Source: Brevibacillus brevis
GTDB lineage: Bacteria; Bacillota; Bacilli; Brevibacillales; Brevibacillaceae
DNA: 64,000 nt
Direction of reading: 5' to 3'
Assembly: GCF_900637055.1 (NCBI RefSeq)
Contig: NZ_LR134338.1
Location: forward strand, 1,310,001-1,374,000
Shown here: piece after piece, positions 27,580-36,265 of the stretch
Numbering within the stretch: position 1 is the first letter of the stretch
How the letters are laid out: each line of letters opens with the position of its first letter
The notes under the pieces: model-generated
Databases searched by the model: none
The model's input: the letters and a program-made list of their open reading frames with translations, nothing else
What the model was told of the DNA's origin: nothing
Made by a program: the position numbers and the translations under genes

Positions 27580-27602
27580 AGCTGTAGAAATACAGCTTTT
27601 TT
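27580..27602 (+). terminator. Terminator between the giant protein gene and the RpiR regulator gene
   Basis: AGCTGTA-GAAA-TACAGCT followed by TTTTTT. A TATAAT-like sequence at 27574-27579 sits directly before the stem, so an overlapping promoter for the next gene is possible. Confidence 0.8.
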
Positions 27603-27660
27603 GTTTTGGATGAATACAGCTGTGAAAATCCTGACTTTTATTCAAGGGGGAGCGAGCTAT

Positions 27661-28554
27661 ATGGCAAAACAGCAAGAGGAGCTGTCCCATCCATTGACAG
27701 CTACCATCACGAAGACAAATACGCTTTTACATATTCAGAGTCTCCTTCCCTCCTTTACGAAATCGGAGCAAAAGGTTGCCCATATTGTCTTGCAGCAGAC
27801 AGACAGCGTGATTTATTCATCGGTGATTGACCTTGCCGAAAAGGCGGGAGTGGGTGAGACGACCGTTTTGCGATTTTGCAGGAAAATAGGGTTCCATGGC
27901 TATCAGGAATTCAAGCTGGCATTGGCACAGGAAATGGTCAATCCAGTCAAAAACTTGCATGGCGAAGTAGGAGAAGACGATTCGCTGGACATCATTACGC
28001 ACAAAGTAACAGCCGCCAATCAACAGGCGATTGGGGATACTTCGGCTTTGTTTCAGATCGAACAGCTGGAGCGCTGTGTAGACCTTTTGCAAAAAGCAAG
28101 CACAATCCATTTTTACGGGGTAGGTACGTCAGCGGTAACAGCCCAGGATGCCAAGTACACGTTTTTGCGGATCGGGCTTCGAGTGGACGCTTTTAATGAA
28201 TCGCATCTGCAAGCGATGGCTGCAGCGACTCTGGGACCGGGGGATGTCGCGATCGGTTTGTCTGTATCAGGCAGTACGAAAGACACCATCGATTCATTGA
28301 AAGTCGCCAAGCAGGCAGGCGCAACTTGCATTTGCCTGACGCACTATCGACGCTCACCAATTACGAATGTAGCGGACATTACGCTTCTGACAGCAGCGCA
28401 AGAAGGGCCGTTGCAGGGAGGCTCGCTCGCAGCCAAAATTGCACAGCTGCATGTACTGGATGTCATCAGTACGACAATAACGATGCGCAACAAGGAAAAG
28501 GCCCTTTTATATAAAGAGAGAACAGCGAAGGCTGTCCTAGAGAGAAAATATTAA
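27661..28554 (+). CDS. MurR/RpiR family transcriptional regulator
   Basis: A 297-residue regulator with an N-terminal HTH_6 domain (SSVIDLAEKAGVGETTVLRF, about residues 45-70) and a C-terminal SIS sugar-isomerase domain (VDLLQKASTIHFYGVGTSAV, and GLSVSGSTKDTIDSLKVAK). SIS domains bind phosphosugars. It is followed after 33 bases by nagB, so it probably responds to an amino-sugar phosphate and controls that gene. The ATG at 27661 has AAGGGGGAG upstream and is preferred over an upstream in-frame start at 27601, which lies in the terminator's T-run. Confidence 0.88.
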   Translation: MAKQQEELSHPLTATITKTNTLLHIQSLLPSFTKSEQKVAHIVLQQTDSVIYSSVIDLAEKAGVGETTVLRFCRKIGFHGYQEFKLALAQEMVNPVKNLHGEVGEDDSLDIITHKVTAANQQAIGDTSALFQIEQLERCVDLLQKASTIHFYGVGTSAVTAQDAKYTFLRIGLRVDAFNESHLQAMAAATLGPGDVAIGLSVSGSTKDTIDSLKVAKQAGATCICLTHYRRSPITNVADITLLTAAQEGPLQGGSLAAKIAQLHVLDVISTTITMRNKEKALLYKERTAKAVLERKY

Positions 28555-28587
28555 GAGGTATCTTATATTGAATAGGAGTGGTTGGAA

Positions 28588-29352
28588 ATGAAGCTGGTGA
28601 TCGTGAAAGATTACGCGGAGCTCAGCAGAAAAGCTGCTGAAATGCTCGTAAGCGAAGTAAAAGCAAATCCGAAGACCGTCTTTGGTCTCGCAACCGGAGG
28701 CACGCCAGTAGGGATGTACCGTGAGCTGATCAAGCTGTCGCAGGCAAAGAGCATCGATTTTTCGCAAGCGAGCAGCTTTAATCTGGATGAATACGTCGGT
28801 CTTTCCTCGACTCATCCGCAAAGCTATCGCGCGTATATGCAAGAAAACTTGTTCAATCACATCAACATTCCTGCGGAGAAGACACATGTGCCAGTTGGCA
28901 ATACGACAAATCATTTGGCAGAGTGTGCACGCTACGAGGAAGCGATTCGTTTGGCAGGCGGGATCGACATCCAGGTGTTGGGGATCGGCAATAACGGCCA
29001 TATTGGCTTCAACGAGCCAGGATCTCCTGCCGACTCAGTGACACGCGTGGTCCAGCTCACTGACAGCACCATCGAAGCAAACGCCCGCTATTTTGATAGT
29101 GTGGACCAGGTTCCGACTCAGGCAGTTTCCATGGGAATCAAGACGATTCTTGGCGCGAAAAAAGTCGTGCTTCTCGCAAGTGGAGAGGCAAAAGCAGAAG
29201 CAGTGCGATTGATGCTGGAGGAAGAGCCTACGGCAGATGTACCAGCTTCCTTATTGCAATCGCATCCGGATGTAACAGTTATTGTGGATCAGGGAGCAGC
29301 GAGCAAGCTGACAACCTCTGTGCTGGCAGGAACGAAACCAAGCGGCAGTTAA
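28588..29352 (+). CDS. nagB: Glucosamine-6-phosphate deaminase NagB
   Basis: A 254-residue cytoplasmic enzyme that converts glucosamine-6-phosphate to fructose-6-phosphate and ammonia. Hallmarks are GLATGGTPVGMYRELI (phosphate loop), FNLDEYVGL with the catalytic Asp, and LGIGNNGHIGFNEPG with the ring-opening His and partners. The ATG at 28588 has AGGAG nine bases upstream; a TTG two codons earlier is less likely. No nagA is adjacent. It lies downstream of an RpiR regulator and ends in a strong terminator. Confidence 0.94.
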   Translation: MKLVIVKDYAELSRKAAEMLVSEVKANPKTVFGLATGGTPVGMYRELIKLSQAKSIDFSQASSFNLDEYVGLSSTHPQSYRAYMQENLFNHINIPAEKTHVPVGNTTNHLAECARYEEAIRLAGGIDIQVLGIGNNGHIGFNEPGSPADSVTRVVQLTDSTIEANARYFDSVDQVPTQAVSMGIKTILGAKKVVLLASGEAKAEAVRLMLEEEPTADVPASLLQSHPDVTVIVDQGAASKLTTSVLAGTKPSGS

Positions 29353-29376
29353 TGCTCCGCTTGGTTTTCATTTTTC
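29335..29376 (+). terminator. Terminator of nagB
   Basis: AAACCAAGCGG pairs with CCGCTTGGTTT, followed by a T-rich stretch; the left arm lies in the end of the coding region. Confidence 0.75.
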
Positions 29377-29473
29377 TTGTTCACCAATCTGTTCCGAATA
29401 CGCACTTGTTCCTTATGCTATACTGGGAATGTTGCAAGAAGGTCACCAGATTTTTCAAAGGAGCTGATTTAGA

Positions 29474-30226
29474 ATGAGCGCAAACGAAGCGTTGCTTACA
29501 TTAGAAGGTTGGTATACGTATCATAATTTCCGCACCATCAATTGGGAAAAGTGGAAAGCAGCGTCCGCAGCAGAACGCCAAGAAGCGTTGGACGAGCTGA
29601 ATGCATTGATCCGCACATGGGAAGCGAATGAGGGCGAGAACCAAGGAAGCACGGCTGTCTACTCCATCCTCGGACACAAAGCAGACCTCGTGTTCATGTT
29701 CCTGCGTCCAACCATGCAAGAACTCGATGAGATCAAAACAGCGTTCAACAAAACTCGCTTTGCTGCCTATACAGAAGCTCCTTATTCGTATGTATCCGTA
29801 GTAGAGCTGAGCAACTATGTACATAATCCAGGTGAAGATCCAAAAGCGAATCCGCACGTGCGTGACCGCCTCTATCCGATCTTGCCAAAATGGGAGCACA
29901 TTTGCTTCTATCCAATGAACAAAAAGCGTGATCTGCAAGACAACTGGTACATGCTATCCATGCAGGAGCGCCAAGAAATGATGCGCTCCCACGGCTTGAT
30001 CGGCCGCTCCTACGCTGGCCGCGTGAAGCAAATCATCGGTGGCTCTGTTGGTTTCGACGATTGGGAGTGGGGCGTTACCCTCTTTGCCAACGATCCGCTG
30101 GAATTCAAGCATATCGTTTACGAAATGCGCTTTGATGAAGTAAGCGCACGCTTCGGTGAATTCGGCAACTTCCTCGTAGGAAACGTATTGAACGTAGAAA
30201 CACTGGCGAAAAAGCTGGAAGTATAA
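29474..30226 (+). CDS. hemQ: Coproheme decarboxylase / HemQ (chlorite dismutase-like family)
   Basis: A 250-residue member of the chlorite-dismutase superfamily of the Firmicutes HemQ type, which makes heme b from coproheme using peroxide in the coproporphyrin-dependent pathway. The HxxxD-type region and conserved segments LPKWEHICFYPMNKKRDL, WYMLSMQERQEMMRSHGLIG and GFDDWEWGVTLFANDPLEFK are clear. AAGGAG precedes the ATG. It is monocistronic. A heme b pathway of this kind fits an aerobic Gram-positive host. Confidence 0.94.
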   Translation: MSANEALLTLEGWYTYHNFRTINWEKWKAASAAERQEALDELNALIRTWEANEGENQGSTAVYSILGHKADLVFMFLRPTMQELDEIKTAFNKTRFAAYTEAPYSYVSVVELSNYVHNPGEDPKANPHVRDRLYPILPKWEHICFYPMNKKRDLQDNWYMLSMQERQEMMRSHGLIGRSYAGRVKQIIGGSVGFDDWEWGVTLFANDPLEFKHIVYEMRFDEVSARFGEFGNFLVGNVLNVETLAKKLEV

Positions 30227-30239
30227 GCAATGCCCCCAA

Positions 30240-30282
30240 AAGATCTGCTTTGCGAGAAAATCGCATCGGCAGATCTTTTTTT
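30240..30282 (+). terminator. Terminator after hemQ (first of two related copies)
   Basis: AAGATCTGC pairs with GCAGATCTT around a nested TGCGA-GAAAA-TCGCA hairpin, followed by TTTTTTT. A diverged copy lies at 32632-32674. Confidence 0.8.
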
Positions 30283-30351
30283 GGACTACATATCCTCTCT
30301 TTAATGGTAAAATAAGGTGATATTTTGATAATAGAGAGGAGAGGTTGATCC

Positions 30352-32586
30352 GTGTTGAGACGTACAACGTCGTGGGGGCTCTCACTCGGCGTGTCATCCA
30401 CTATTCTGGTGACGACTGTATTCGCTACAGCAAGTGTCGAGGGTCTTGTCCCAATCGTACATGCAGCCGAGAAAACGCTGTCGCAGGAAGAGGCAATTAA
30501 ACAAGCCCAGAAGTGGGTGACAATTCCGGAAGACTACAAGCTGAGAGGTGCCAGAATCACAGAGCCGGACGAGGAATACAATGTTACAGGTCGAACATAT
30601 TGGAATATCTCTTGGGAAAAAGGCAAGGCTGGACGCATTAATGTGACGATTGACGCTGTTTCTGGTGCATTATCCCGATATTCTAACCGTTTGGAGGACG
30701 ATCAACCAGGAAGCACTAAAAACAAGCTTACGGAAGAGCAGGCAATAGAAGTAGCGACGAAGTTTCTGGAAAAAGTGACAACCGAAGAGGAGCGGGGGCG
30801 TTTATCCAAGCCCAATGAATATGCGGACCAGAACGGTTACTATTTCAGAAATCAGGGAGAATTTGTAAATTTCACTCGCATGGTGGGCGAAATCCCGTTT
30901 TTGGGAAATGGTATTCAAATAATCGTGGACAGGAATGGGGACGTCGTCAACTTTAACCGGGAGTGGTATGACGGCAAGCTCCCGGAAGCTACGAAAGTGA
31001 TTGAGACAGCCGAAGCAGAGAAAAAATGGGAGGAGAAAGCAAGCCCGTCCCTTATGTACAAGGATATGGCAGGGATGACGAATAGATATCAGCAGGCACC
31101 TGGCTCCTACGAGCTGGTCTACGAGTTCCAGGATGAGGACCCGCAACTGGTCGATGCTACGACTGGAGAAGTCATTAATTTATTTGGAAAAGTAGCAAGT
31201 GAGAAAAAAATCAAGCCGTTGGGGAATATGATATCCTCAGAAACGTCAGAAAAGCGGTTGATTACAAAAGAAGAGGCACAAAAAATTGCGGAACAATATG
31301 TGAAAAGACTGCCTGGCAACTATCGTTTTGACGGCAGCAGCGGAGGGGGTTCGAGCTCAGGACCAGGTGGAATCTCTGAACGCCATTGGAGTTTTGATTT
31401 CTCCCCTCAAAATGGAGGAGGCAAAAAGTCAGAGCAAGTAGAAGTGGATATTAACGACCGGGGAGAGTTGGTCGGTTATCAAGTGAATCCAAACGGTCGA
31501 TTTGAAGAAACTCCCAAAAAGATGGTCATCACTTGGGAACAGGCCGAAGAAAGTGCTACGAAACTTGTAAACACTCTCTTGTCCGACCAGCTGGGAGAAA
31601 TTTATCAGATAGAACAGGAGCCTTCGAAGGAAACACTCCAAAGTTATGCGGATAATGGCGAACCATATGAAATTCAATTTGGCATGCTGATCAATGGTAT
31701 TCCGGTCGAGGATGAAACCTTTCGAGTCGAGGTCAATCCGGAGACGGGGATGGCTGAGTCATTGAGCCAAAGGTCACGCTCGGAAGTGAAGCTGCTTTCC
31801 AAGCCAACTAACAAGCAAATCGAACGGCAAAGTGCGAAAGAAGTAATCAAGAAGCAGCAGAAGCTTCAGCTTGCCTACCTCCAGCCTGTGCCAGAGTGGG
31901 TACCGATAAAGCCGTCTGAACCGATTCTCGTCTATCGTTATGTTGGAGATAATGGGGTTGTGAAAGCAGATACCGGAGAATGGTACAGCTTTGTTGAGGC
32001 ACAAAAAAAGCAATCCCCGACTGATATCGATGAGCATCCGCAACAGGCAGTGCTTGATTTTGCGGTCCGTAAGGGATGGATGACGGTCGCAGACGGCCAG
32101 TTAGGACCCGAAAAAGAGGTTACTCGTGGGGAAATGGCCATGATGATGGCGCAGATGGCAGATGAGGGCGAATTCCGATATCTGCGTCCTTACTTCGACA
32201 GCGATGAAGAACGGCTTATTCATAACTTTGCTGACGTACCTTCTTCCCATCCAAACTACGCTGCCATTCAAAGAAACGTAGAATACAAATTGATTCCAAA
32301 AACAGGAAATAACTTTGAGCCAGATCGGTTGATTACACGTGCCGAAGTAGCGGATATGGTGGCAAGACTGCTCGGTTATGGTGACCTCCTGGAAAAGCCC
32401 GAACTATTCAAGTCGCCATATCAGGACGTGCAAAGCAAGCATGTTCCTGCTGTTACCCTCATCTCAGCAAATGGCTTGCTCAAGGGAAAATCAGCAACGA
32501 ATTTTGATCCGGATGCAACAGTTACGCGTGCACAAGCCGCTGAACTGCTGAAATTGATTTACGACCAGCAGCAAGAGCGGAATTGA
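30352..32586 (+). CDS. Exported YcdB/PepSY-like protein with C-terminal SLH domains
   Basis: A 744-residue protein. Residues 1-38 are a signal peptide (basic start, hydrophobic core, cleavage near VHA-AEK). The middle has several PepSY/YcdB-like modules, recognisable by the repeated pattern LTEEQAIEVATKFLEKV, ITKEEAQKIAEQYVKRL and ITWEQAEESATKLVNTL followed by beta strands ending in VDINDRGELVGY or INPETG. Residues about 565-744 contain three SLH-type repeats (FADVPSSHPNYAAIQ, EPDRLITRAEVADMVARLL, PDATVTRAQAAELLKLI), which bind pyruvylated cell-wall polymer. The start is GTG after GAGAGGAGAGG. The gene is a tandem paralogue of the one at 32738-34372. Confidence 0.87.
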   Translation: MLRRTTSWGLSLGVSSTILVTTVFATASVEGLVPIVHAAEKTLSQEEAIKQAQKWVTIPEDYKLRGARITEPDEEYNVTGRTYWNISWEKGKAGRINVTIDAVSGALSRYSNRLEDDQPGSTKNKLTEEQAIEVATKFLEKVTTEEERGRLSKPNEYADQNGYYFRNQGEFVNFTRMVGEIPFLGNGIQIIVDRNGDVVNFNREWYDGKLPEATKVIETAEAEKKWEEKASPSLMYKDMAGMTNRYQQAPGSYELVYEFQDEDPQLVDATTGEVINLFGKVASEKKIKPLGNMISSETSEKRLITKEEAQKIAEQYVKRLPGNYRFDGSSGGGSSSGPGGISERHWSFDFSPQNGGGKKSEQVEVDINDRGELVGYQVNPNGRFEETPKKMVITWEQAEESATKLVNTLLSDQLGEIYQIEQEPSKETLQSYADNGEPYEIQFGMLINGIPVEDETFRVEVNPETGMAESLSQRSRSEVKLLSKPTNKQIERQSAKEVIKKQQKLQLAYLQPVPEWVPIKPSEPILVYRYVGDNGVVKADTGEWYSFVEAQKKQSPTDIDEHPQQAVLDFAVRKGWMTVADGQLGPEKEVTRGEMAMMMAQMADEGEFRYLRPYFDSDEERLIHNFADVPSSHPNYAAIQRNVEYKLIPKTGNNFEPDRLITRAEVADMVARLLGYGDLLEKPELFKSPYQDVQSKHVPAVTLISANGLLKGKSATNFDPDATVTRAQAAELLKLIYDQQQERN

Positions 32587-32631
32587 TTTGCAAGATCGTG
32601 AAAAAGCTTGACGTATAATCAACATCCCAAA

Positions 32632-32674
32632 AGATCTGTTGTGCGAGATTTCGCATCGGCGGATCTTTTTTTTT
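32632..32674 (+). terminator. Terminator after the SLH-domain gene (second of two related copies)
   Basis: AGATCTG pairs with CGGATCT around a nested TGCGA-GATT-TCGCA hairpin, followed by a nine-T run. It is clearly homologous to the terminator after hemQ. Confidence 0.8.
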
Positions 32675-32737
32675 GGTCTATTTTCTCTCATAAATGGTAA
32701 AATGAGGTTGTTTGTAGATGGAGAGGAGAGGTTATTC

Positions 32738-34372
32738 GTGTTGAGACGTACTATATCGAGGGGACTTTCACTCGGCGTGACATTTTCCATTTTGATGACA
32801 ACTGTGTTCGCTACAGCAGGGGCCGGAAGTTTGGCACCAGTCGTACATGCAGCCGAGAAGGCACTTTCGGAGGAAGAGGCAATTGCGCTTGCCAAGAAGC
32901 AATTGACGATTCTGGGTGAGTACAAGCTGGCAAGAGTCGAATTTGTCGACGGTATTGAAATGCTATGGGGAAAACCCATATGGTCTAGCAGTTGGAATAA
33001 AGAAAATAGTGGGAGTATTGAATTGCGAATAGATGCATTATCAGGGGGAATTTTGAAATATGAACGTCGTGGGGAAGAGCGGGACTTGGACGCAATTCAA
33101 AAGAAGCTTCCGGAAGATCAGGCGATCCAAGTGGCAACCGAATTTCTTAAGCAAGTAACGACGGAAGAAGAACGGAGCCGTTTATCCAAGCCGAATGAAT
33201 ATCCTGATCCATATGTTAACTATAACTCTACTAGCAAAGGAACCATTATAAACTTTACCCGTATCGAAAACGAGATTCCTTTTCTGGAAAATGGGTTTCG
33301 ATTCAGAGTGGGCAGCAATGGGGAAGTGATCAGGTTTGAGCGACATTGGACAGAGGAGGAACTTCCAGATACTTCGAAAGTTATAGATATAAAGAAAGCT
33401 GAAAAGAAATGGGATAAAGAGGCGATTCTGTCATCCATGTACAAGGATACTGCTGAAATAGACCAGCCTGTTTATGATTTCAAGAGTGAAGACCCGCAAA
33501 TTGTCAATGCCATTACAGGGGAAATGCTTGATTCGTACGGACAGACTGTCAATGAAAAGAAGATAAGGCTGTTAGGGAAAACCGTTCCTCCTTCTACCAC
33601 TGAACAAAAGATCATTACACAAGACGAAGCGTTAAAAATAGCAGAGCAACAGATTAAAAAGCTACCTAGTACTTACCGATGGAATGGTAGAAGCTATGAG
33701 TCACGCTCAGTACTTGATAGAAAGAACTGGAATTTTGAGTTTGTTTCGCAACCAAGGGATGGAAGTGAGTCAGATACTGTAAAAATAGGGATTAACAACC
33801 GTGGTTATTTCGTCGAATTCAGTATGAATGAAAAAAGCAGGTTCTTAGAAGAGAAAAAGAAAATAGAAAAGAGTATTACTTGGGCACAAGCACAAGAAAG
33901 TGCAGAAAAGTTCTTACAAACATTCTACCCTGATCAGTTAGGAATAATTTATGCGGTCGATTACGTTCCGAATGAGAAAAGGATCAAAGAAATCTTGGAA
34001 AATGGTGAACCGTATCATATCCAATTTGGCTATATGATCAAAGGCATACCAGAAGAGGATACCATCTTTCACGTCGATATCAACCCTGCGACCGGGGAAG
34101 TATGGCAAATGTATAACAACGGACTTCAGGAATATTTACTACCACGTCCCTCTCAAAAAAATATTGGTATCGATCTGAATACGGCGAAAAAAGTCATGAA
34201 AGAGAACAAGAAGCTCATGCTCACTTACTTTCAGCCAAAAGTTGATGGAATTTATGGAAGAAAGAAAATGCTTGAACAACCACTCCTCGTCTATCGTTAT
34301 GTGGGAGAAAAAGGGCTCGTCAAAGCAGATGGCAAGTGGCACAGTTATGCAGAGAAGCACAAACAGGAATAG
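32738..34372 (+). CDS. Exported YcdB/PepSY-like protein without SLH domains
   Basis: A 544-residue paralogue of the preceding gene product. The signal peptide (LRRTISRGLSLGV start, cleavage near VHA-AEK) and the PepSY-like modules (LPEDQAIQVATEFLKQVTTE, ITQDEALKIAEQQIKKL, ITWAQAQESAEKFLQTF) align throughout, but the protein stops at KHKQE where the other copy runs on into SLH repeats. I chose the GTG at 32738, which lies after GAGAGGAGAGG exactly as in the first copy. It would be a secreted or loosely held version. Confidence 0.85.
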   Translation: MLRRTISRGLSLGVTFSILMTTVFATAGAGSLAPVVHAAEKALSEEEAIALAKKQLTILGEYKLARVEFVDGIEMLWGKPIWSSSWNKENSGSIELRIDALSGGILKYERRGEERDLDAIQKKLPEDQAIQVATEFLKQVTTEEERSRLSKPNEYPDPYVNYNSTSKGTIINFTRIENEIPFLENGFRFRVGSNGEVIRFERHWTEEELPDTSKVIDIKKAEKKWDKEAILSSMYKDTAEIDQPVYDFKSEDPQIVNAITGEMLDSYGQTVNEKKIRLLGKTVPPSTTEQKIITQDEALKIAEQQIKKLPSTYRWNGRSYESRSVLDRKNWNFEFVSQPRDGSESDTVKIGINNRGYFVEFSMNEKSRFLEEKKKIEKSITWAQAQESAEKFLQTFYPDQLGIIYAVDYVPNEKRIKEILENGEPYHIQFGYMIKGIPEEDTIFHVDINPATGEVWQMYNNGLQEYLLPRPSQKNIGIDLNTAKKVMKENKKLMLTYFQPKVDGIYGRKKMLEQPLLVYRYVGEKGLVKADGKWHSYAEKHKQE

Positions 34373-34467
34373 ATGCTTTGAAAATTTACGAACTCTTTCC
34401 TTTGGTTCCCCGATACTTTTTGTTAAAGTAAACAGGAAAGCATTTTTGACAGCGGAGGGGAACAAGA

Positions 34468-35457
34468 CTGGGCTTTCTCAAGTTTAAAATTGGTTATCGC
34501 ACATTAAAAACAGCCATCGGAACGGCTATCTCGATTCTGATCGCCCAGCAACTGGGCTTGATGTATGCTTCTTCGGCTGGGATCATTACGATCTTGTGTA
34601 TTCAGGTGACGGTCAAGCAATCGTTTCGAACAGCGTGGAATCGGATTCTGGCCAGCTTGTTGGGGCTGGGAATCGGTGTCTGCCTGTTTTCCCTCATGGG
34701 CTATACGCCGATTGCCATTCTCCTTTTCATTTTGCTTTTCTTGCCGCTGGCGGTGCGTTTTGGCATTCAGGAAGGCTTCGTCAACAGCATGGTTGTGCTC
34801 ATGCACCTGTATTCTTCAAAGAGAATCGACGGAATGCTATTGCTGAATGAGGTCGCTTTGCTCGTTATCGGTGTGGGCGTAGCCCTACTGGTCAATCTGT
34901 ACATGCCGAGTCTCGATAAAGAGCTAAAAGGGATGCAAGTAAAGGTGGAGAAGCTGTTCAGCAAAATCTTGCGGGAGTTCTGCTATTACTTGCGTCACGG
35001 AGAAAGTGATTGGGACGGGAAAGAATTAATTGAAACAACAGGTGTCTTGGAAACGGCGATTCGTTTAGCTTCGCGAGATGTTGACAATCGATTGGGCCGC
35101 CGAAACGATTCGTACTATGAGTATTTTGTCATGCGGCAAAAGCAGTTCGAGCTATTGGAACGCATGATGCCGATTGTCTCTTCCTTGGATCATCAGGTGA
35201 CAGAGAGCCATCGGATCGCAGATTTTCTTGCGCGAATCAGCGACTCGGTACATCCGGGCAATACTGCCTACCGCTTTATCGACCAACTGCGTGTGATGCA
35301 AGAGGAGATCAAGGCAGCAGAGTTGCCGCGAACGCGAGAGGAATTTGAGACGCGTGCCTCGCTGTTTTATCTCCTTCGAGAAATTGAGAGTTATTTGTTC
35401 ATCAAGCATGAGCTAGGCAAGAACAGGGACGAAAAGGCACAGGTGGCAAAGAGTTAG
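34468..35457 (+). CDS. Aromatic acid exporter-type (DUF939) membrane protein with CTG start
   Basis: A 329-residue protein whose first half has about four to five membrane helices (IGYRTLKTAIGTAISILIAQ, ASSAGIITILCIQ, LASLLGLGIGVCLF, IAILLFILLFLPLAV, VALLVIGVGVALLVNLY) and whose second half is a soluble helical domain. This is the ArAE_1/DUF939 layout. The only start that includes the first helix is CTG at 34468, with GGAGGGG seven bases upstream. A start at TTG 34558 or ATG 34561 would remove about 30 residues of the first helix and has no ribosome site. Substrate unknown. Confidence 0.78.
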   Translation: MGFLKFKIGYRTLKTAIGTAISILIAQQLGLMYASSAGIITILCIQVTVKQSFRTAWNRILASLLGLGIGVCLFSLMGYTPIAILLFILLFLPLAVRFGIQEGFVNSMVVLMHLYSSKRIDGMLLLNEVALLVIGVGVALLVNLYMPSLDKELKGMQVKVEKLFSKILREFCYYLRHGESDWDGKELIETTGVLETAIRLASRDVDNRLGRRNDSYYEYFVMRQKQFELLERMMPIVSSLDHQVTESHRIADFLARISDSVHPGNTAYRFIDQLRVMQEEIKAAELPRTREEFETRASLFYLLREIESYLFIKHELGKNRDEKAQVAKS

Positions 35458-35502
35458 ACAAAACAGTACGTAACAATGAAAGAGTTGTAGAATACGAAGG
35501 AA

Positions 35503-35532
35503 GGCTGCGAATACTTTTCGCAGTCTTTTTTT
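35503..35532 (+). terminator. Terminator after the DUF939 gene
   Basis: GGCTGCGAA pairs with TTCGCAGTC (one G-T pair) around five bases, followed by TTTTTTT. Confidence 0.75.
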
Positions 35533-35678
35533 GTTTTTCGGTAAAAATCCCGTGAACTTTTCATTAAAATCAAAAAAATACACCGTTGTCCTAGTACGTT
35601 TTTCAGCTTACTTGTATACCGTGTACAAGCGGCGAAAAAAAATCAAAAGAATAGGATTAAGGAGATGAGAGTGACCAA

Positions 35679-36053
35679 ATGAAATTAATTGTGAATGAAC
35701 AAGAGTTGAAAGAGTATTTTCGAGGGCTGCGGAGTCTCGTCTGGGGTAAGGAGCAAACAGACGAAGGACTCGGAAATGACAAGGAAGAAGCGATTCGTAG
35801 TTCGCTACGCAAAGAACTGTACGCAGAAGAATTCGCCGCATTTCTGCAAGAAAGCCACAGTGATTTGCATAGTGATTCTTTTCGCAAAGTACTGCTGCGC
35901 TATTTGCATGAAACCGTTGAGCTGGGAACAGATGCTGGGAGTGTCACAGGGGTCCTGAATGAGGTTGGCCGGGACTATGCTGAAATCATAGAGCCAAGCG
36001 GTACACGTGTGCTGATTCGTTTTGCGCAAATTAATTATGTTCATGAGGTGTAA
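35679..36053 (+). CDS. Small hypothetical protein with C-terminal DUF2642-like barrel
   Basis: A 124-residue acidic protein. The first 80 residues are helical and charged. The last 45 (VTGVLNEVGRDYAEII then VLIRFAQINYVHEV) have the pattern of a small beta-barrel seen again, more clearly, in the next gene product. No signal peptide. It starts a cluster that continues into glycosyltransferases and is followed by sspH, so a spore-surface role is likely but unproved. An inverted repeat CTTGTA-N7-TACAAG lies in the leader at 35610-35628. Confidence 0.6.
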   Translation: MKLIVNEQELKEYFRGLRSLVWGKEQTDEGLGNDKEEAIRSSLRKELYAEEFAAFLQESHSDLHSDSFRKVLLRYLHETVELGTDAGSVTGVLNEVGRDYAEIIEPSGTRVLIRFAQINYVHEV

Positions 36054-36067
36054 GGAGGAGAAGACAA

Positions 36068-36265
36068 ATGAACTATGTACAGAAATTGAGAACGTTTATA
36101 GGCGATAGTGTACAAGTCGTAACCGGGTTGAATGTGATTACCGGTGAGTTGCTCGGCGTGACCAATTCGACATTAACCTTGCTTGCAGCAAGTGAGCCAG
36201 GCTATGGCGGTGGCGAAACAGTGGTATTTCAACTCGACCGCATCACGTATGTGCGCGTTCTCTAA
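36068..36265 (+). CDS. DUF2642-like small protein
   Basis: A 65-residue protein: VQVVTGLNVITGELLGVTNS then VVFQLDRITYVRVL. The alternation of valine-rich strands and a central Gly-rich turn (EPGYGGGE) is like DUF2642 proteins found in Bacillales spore or cell-surface clusters. It follows the preceding gene by 14 bases with AGGAGGAG before the ATG, and its stop overlaps the next start (TAATG). Confidence 0.65.
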   Translation: MNYVQKLRTFIGDSVQVVTGLNVITGELLGVTNSTLTLLAASEPGYGGGETVVFQLDRITYVRVL

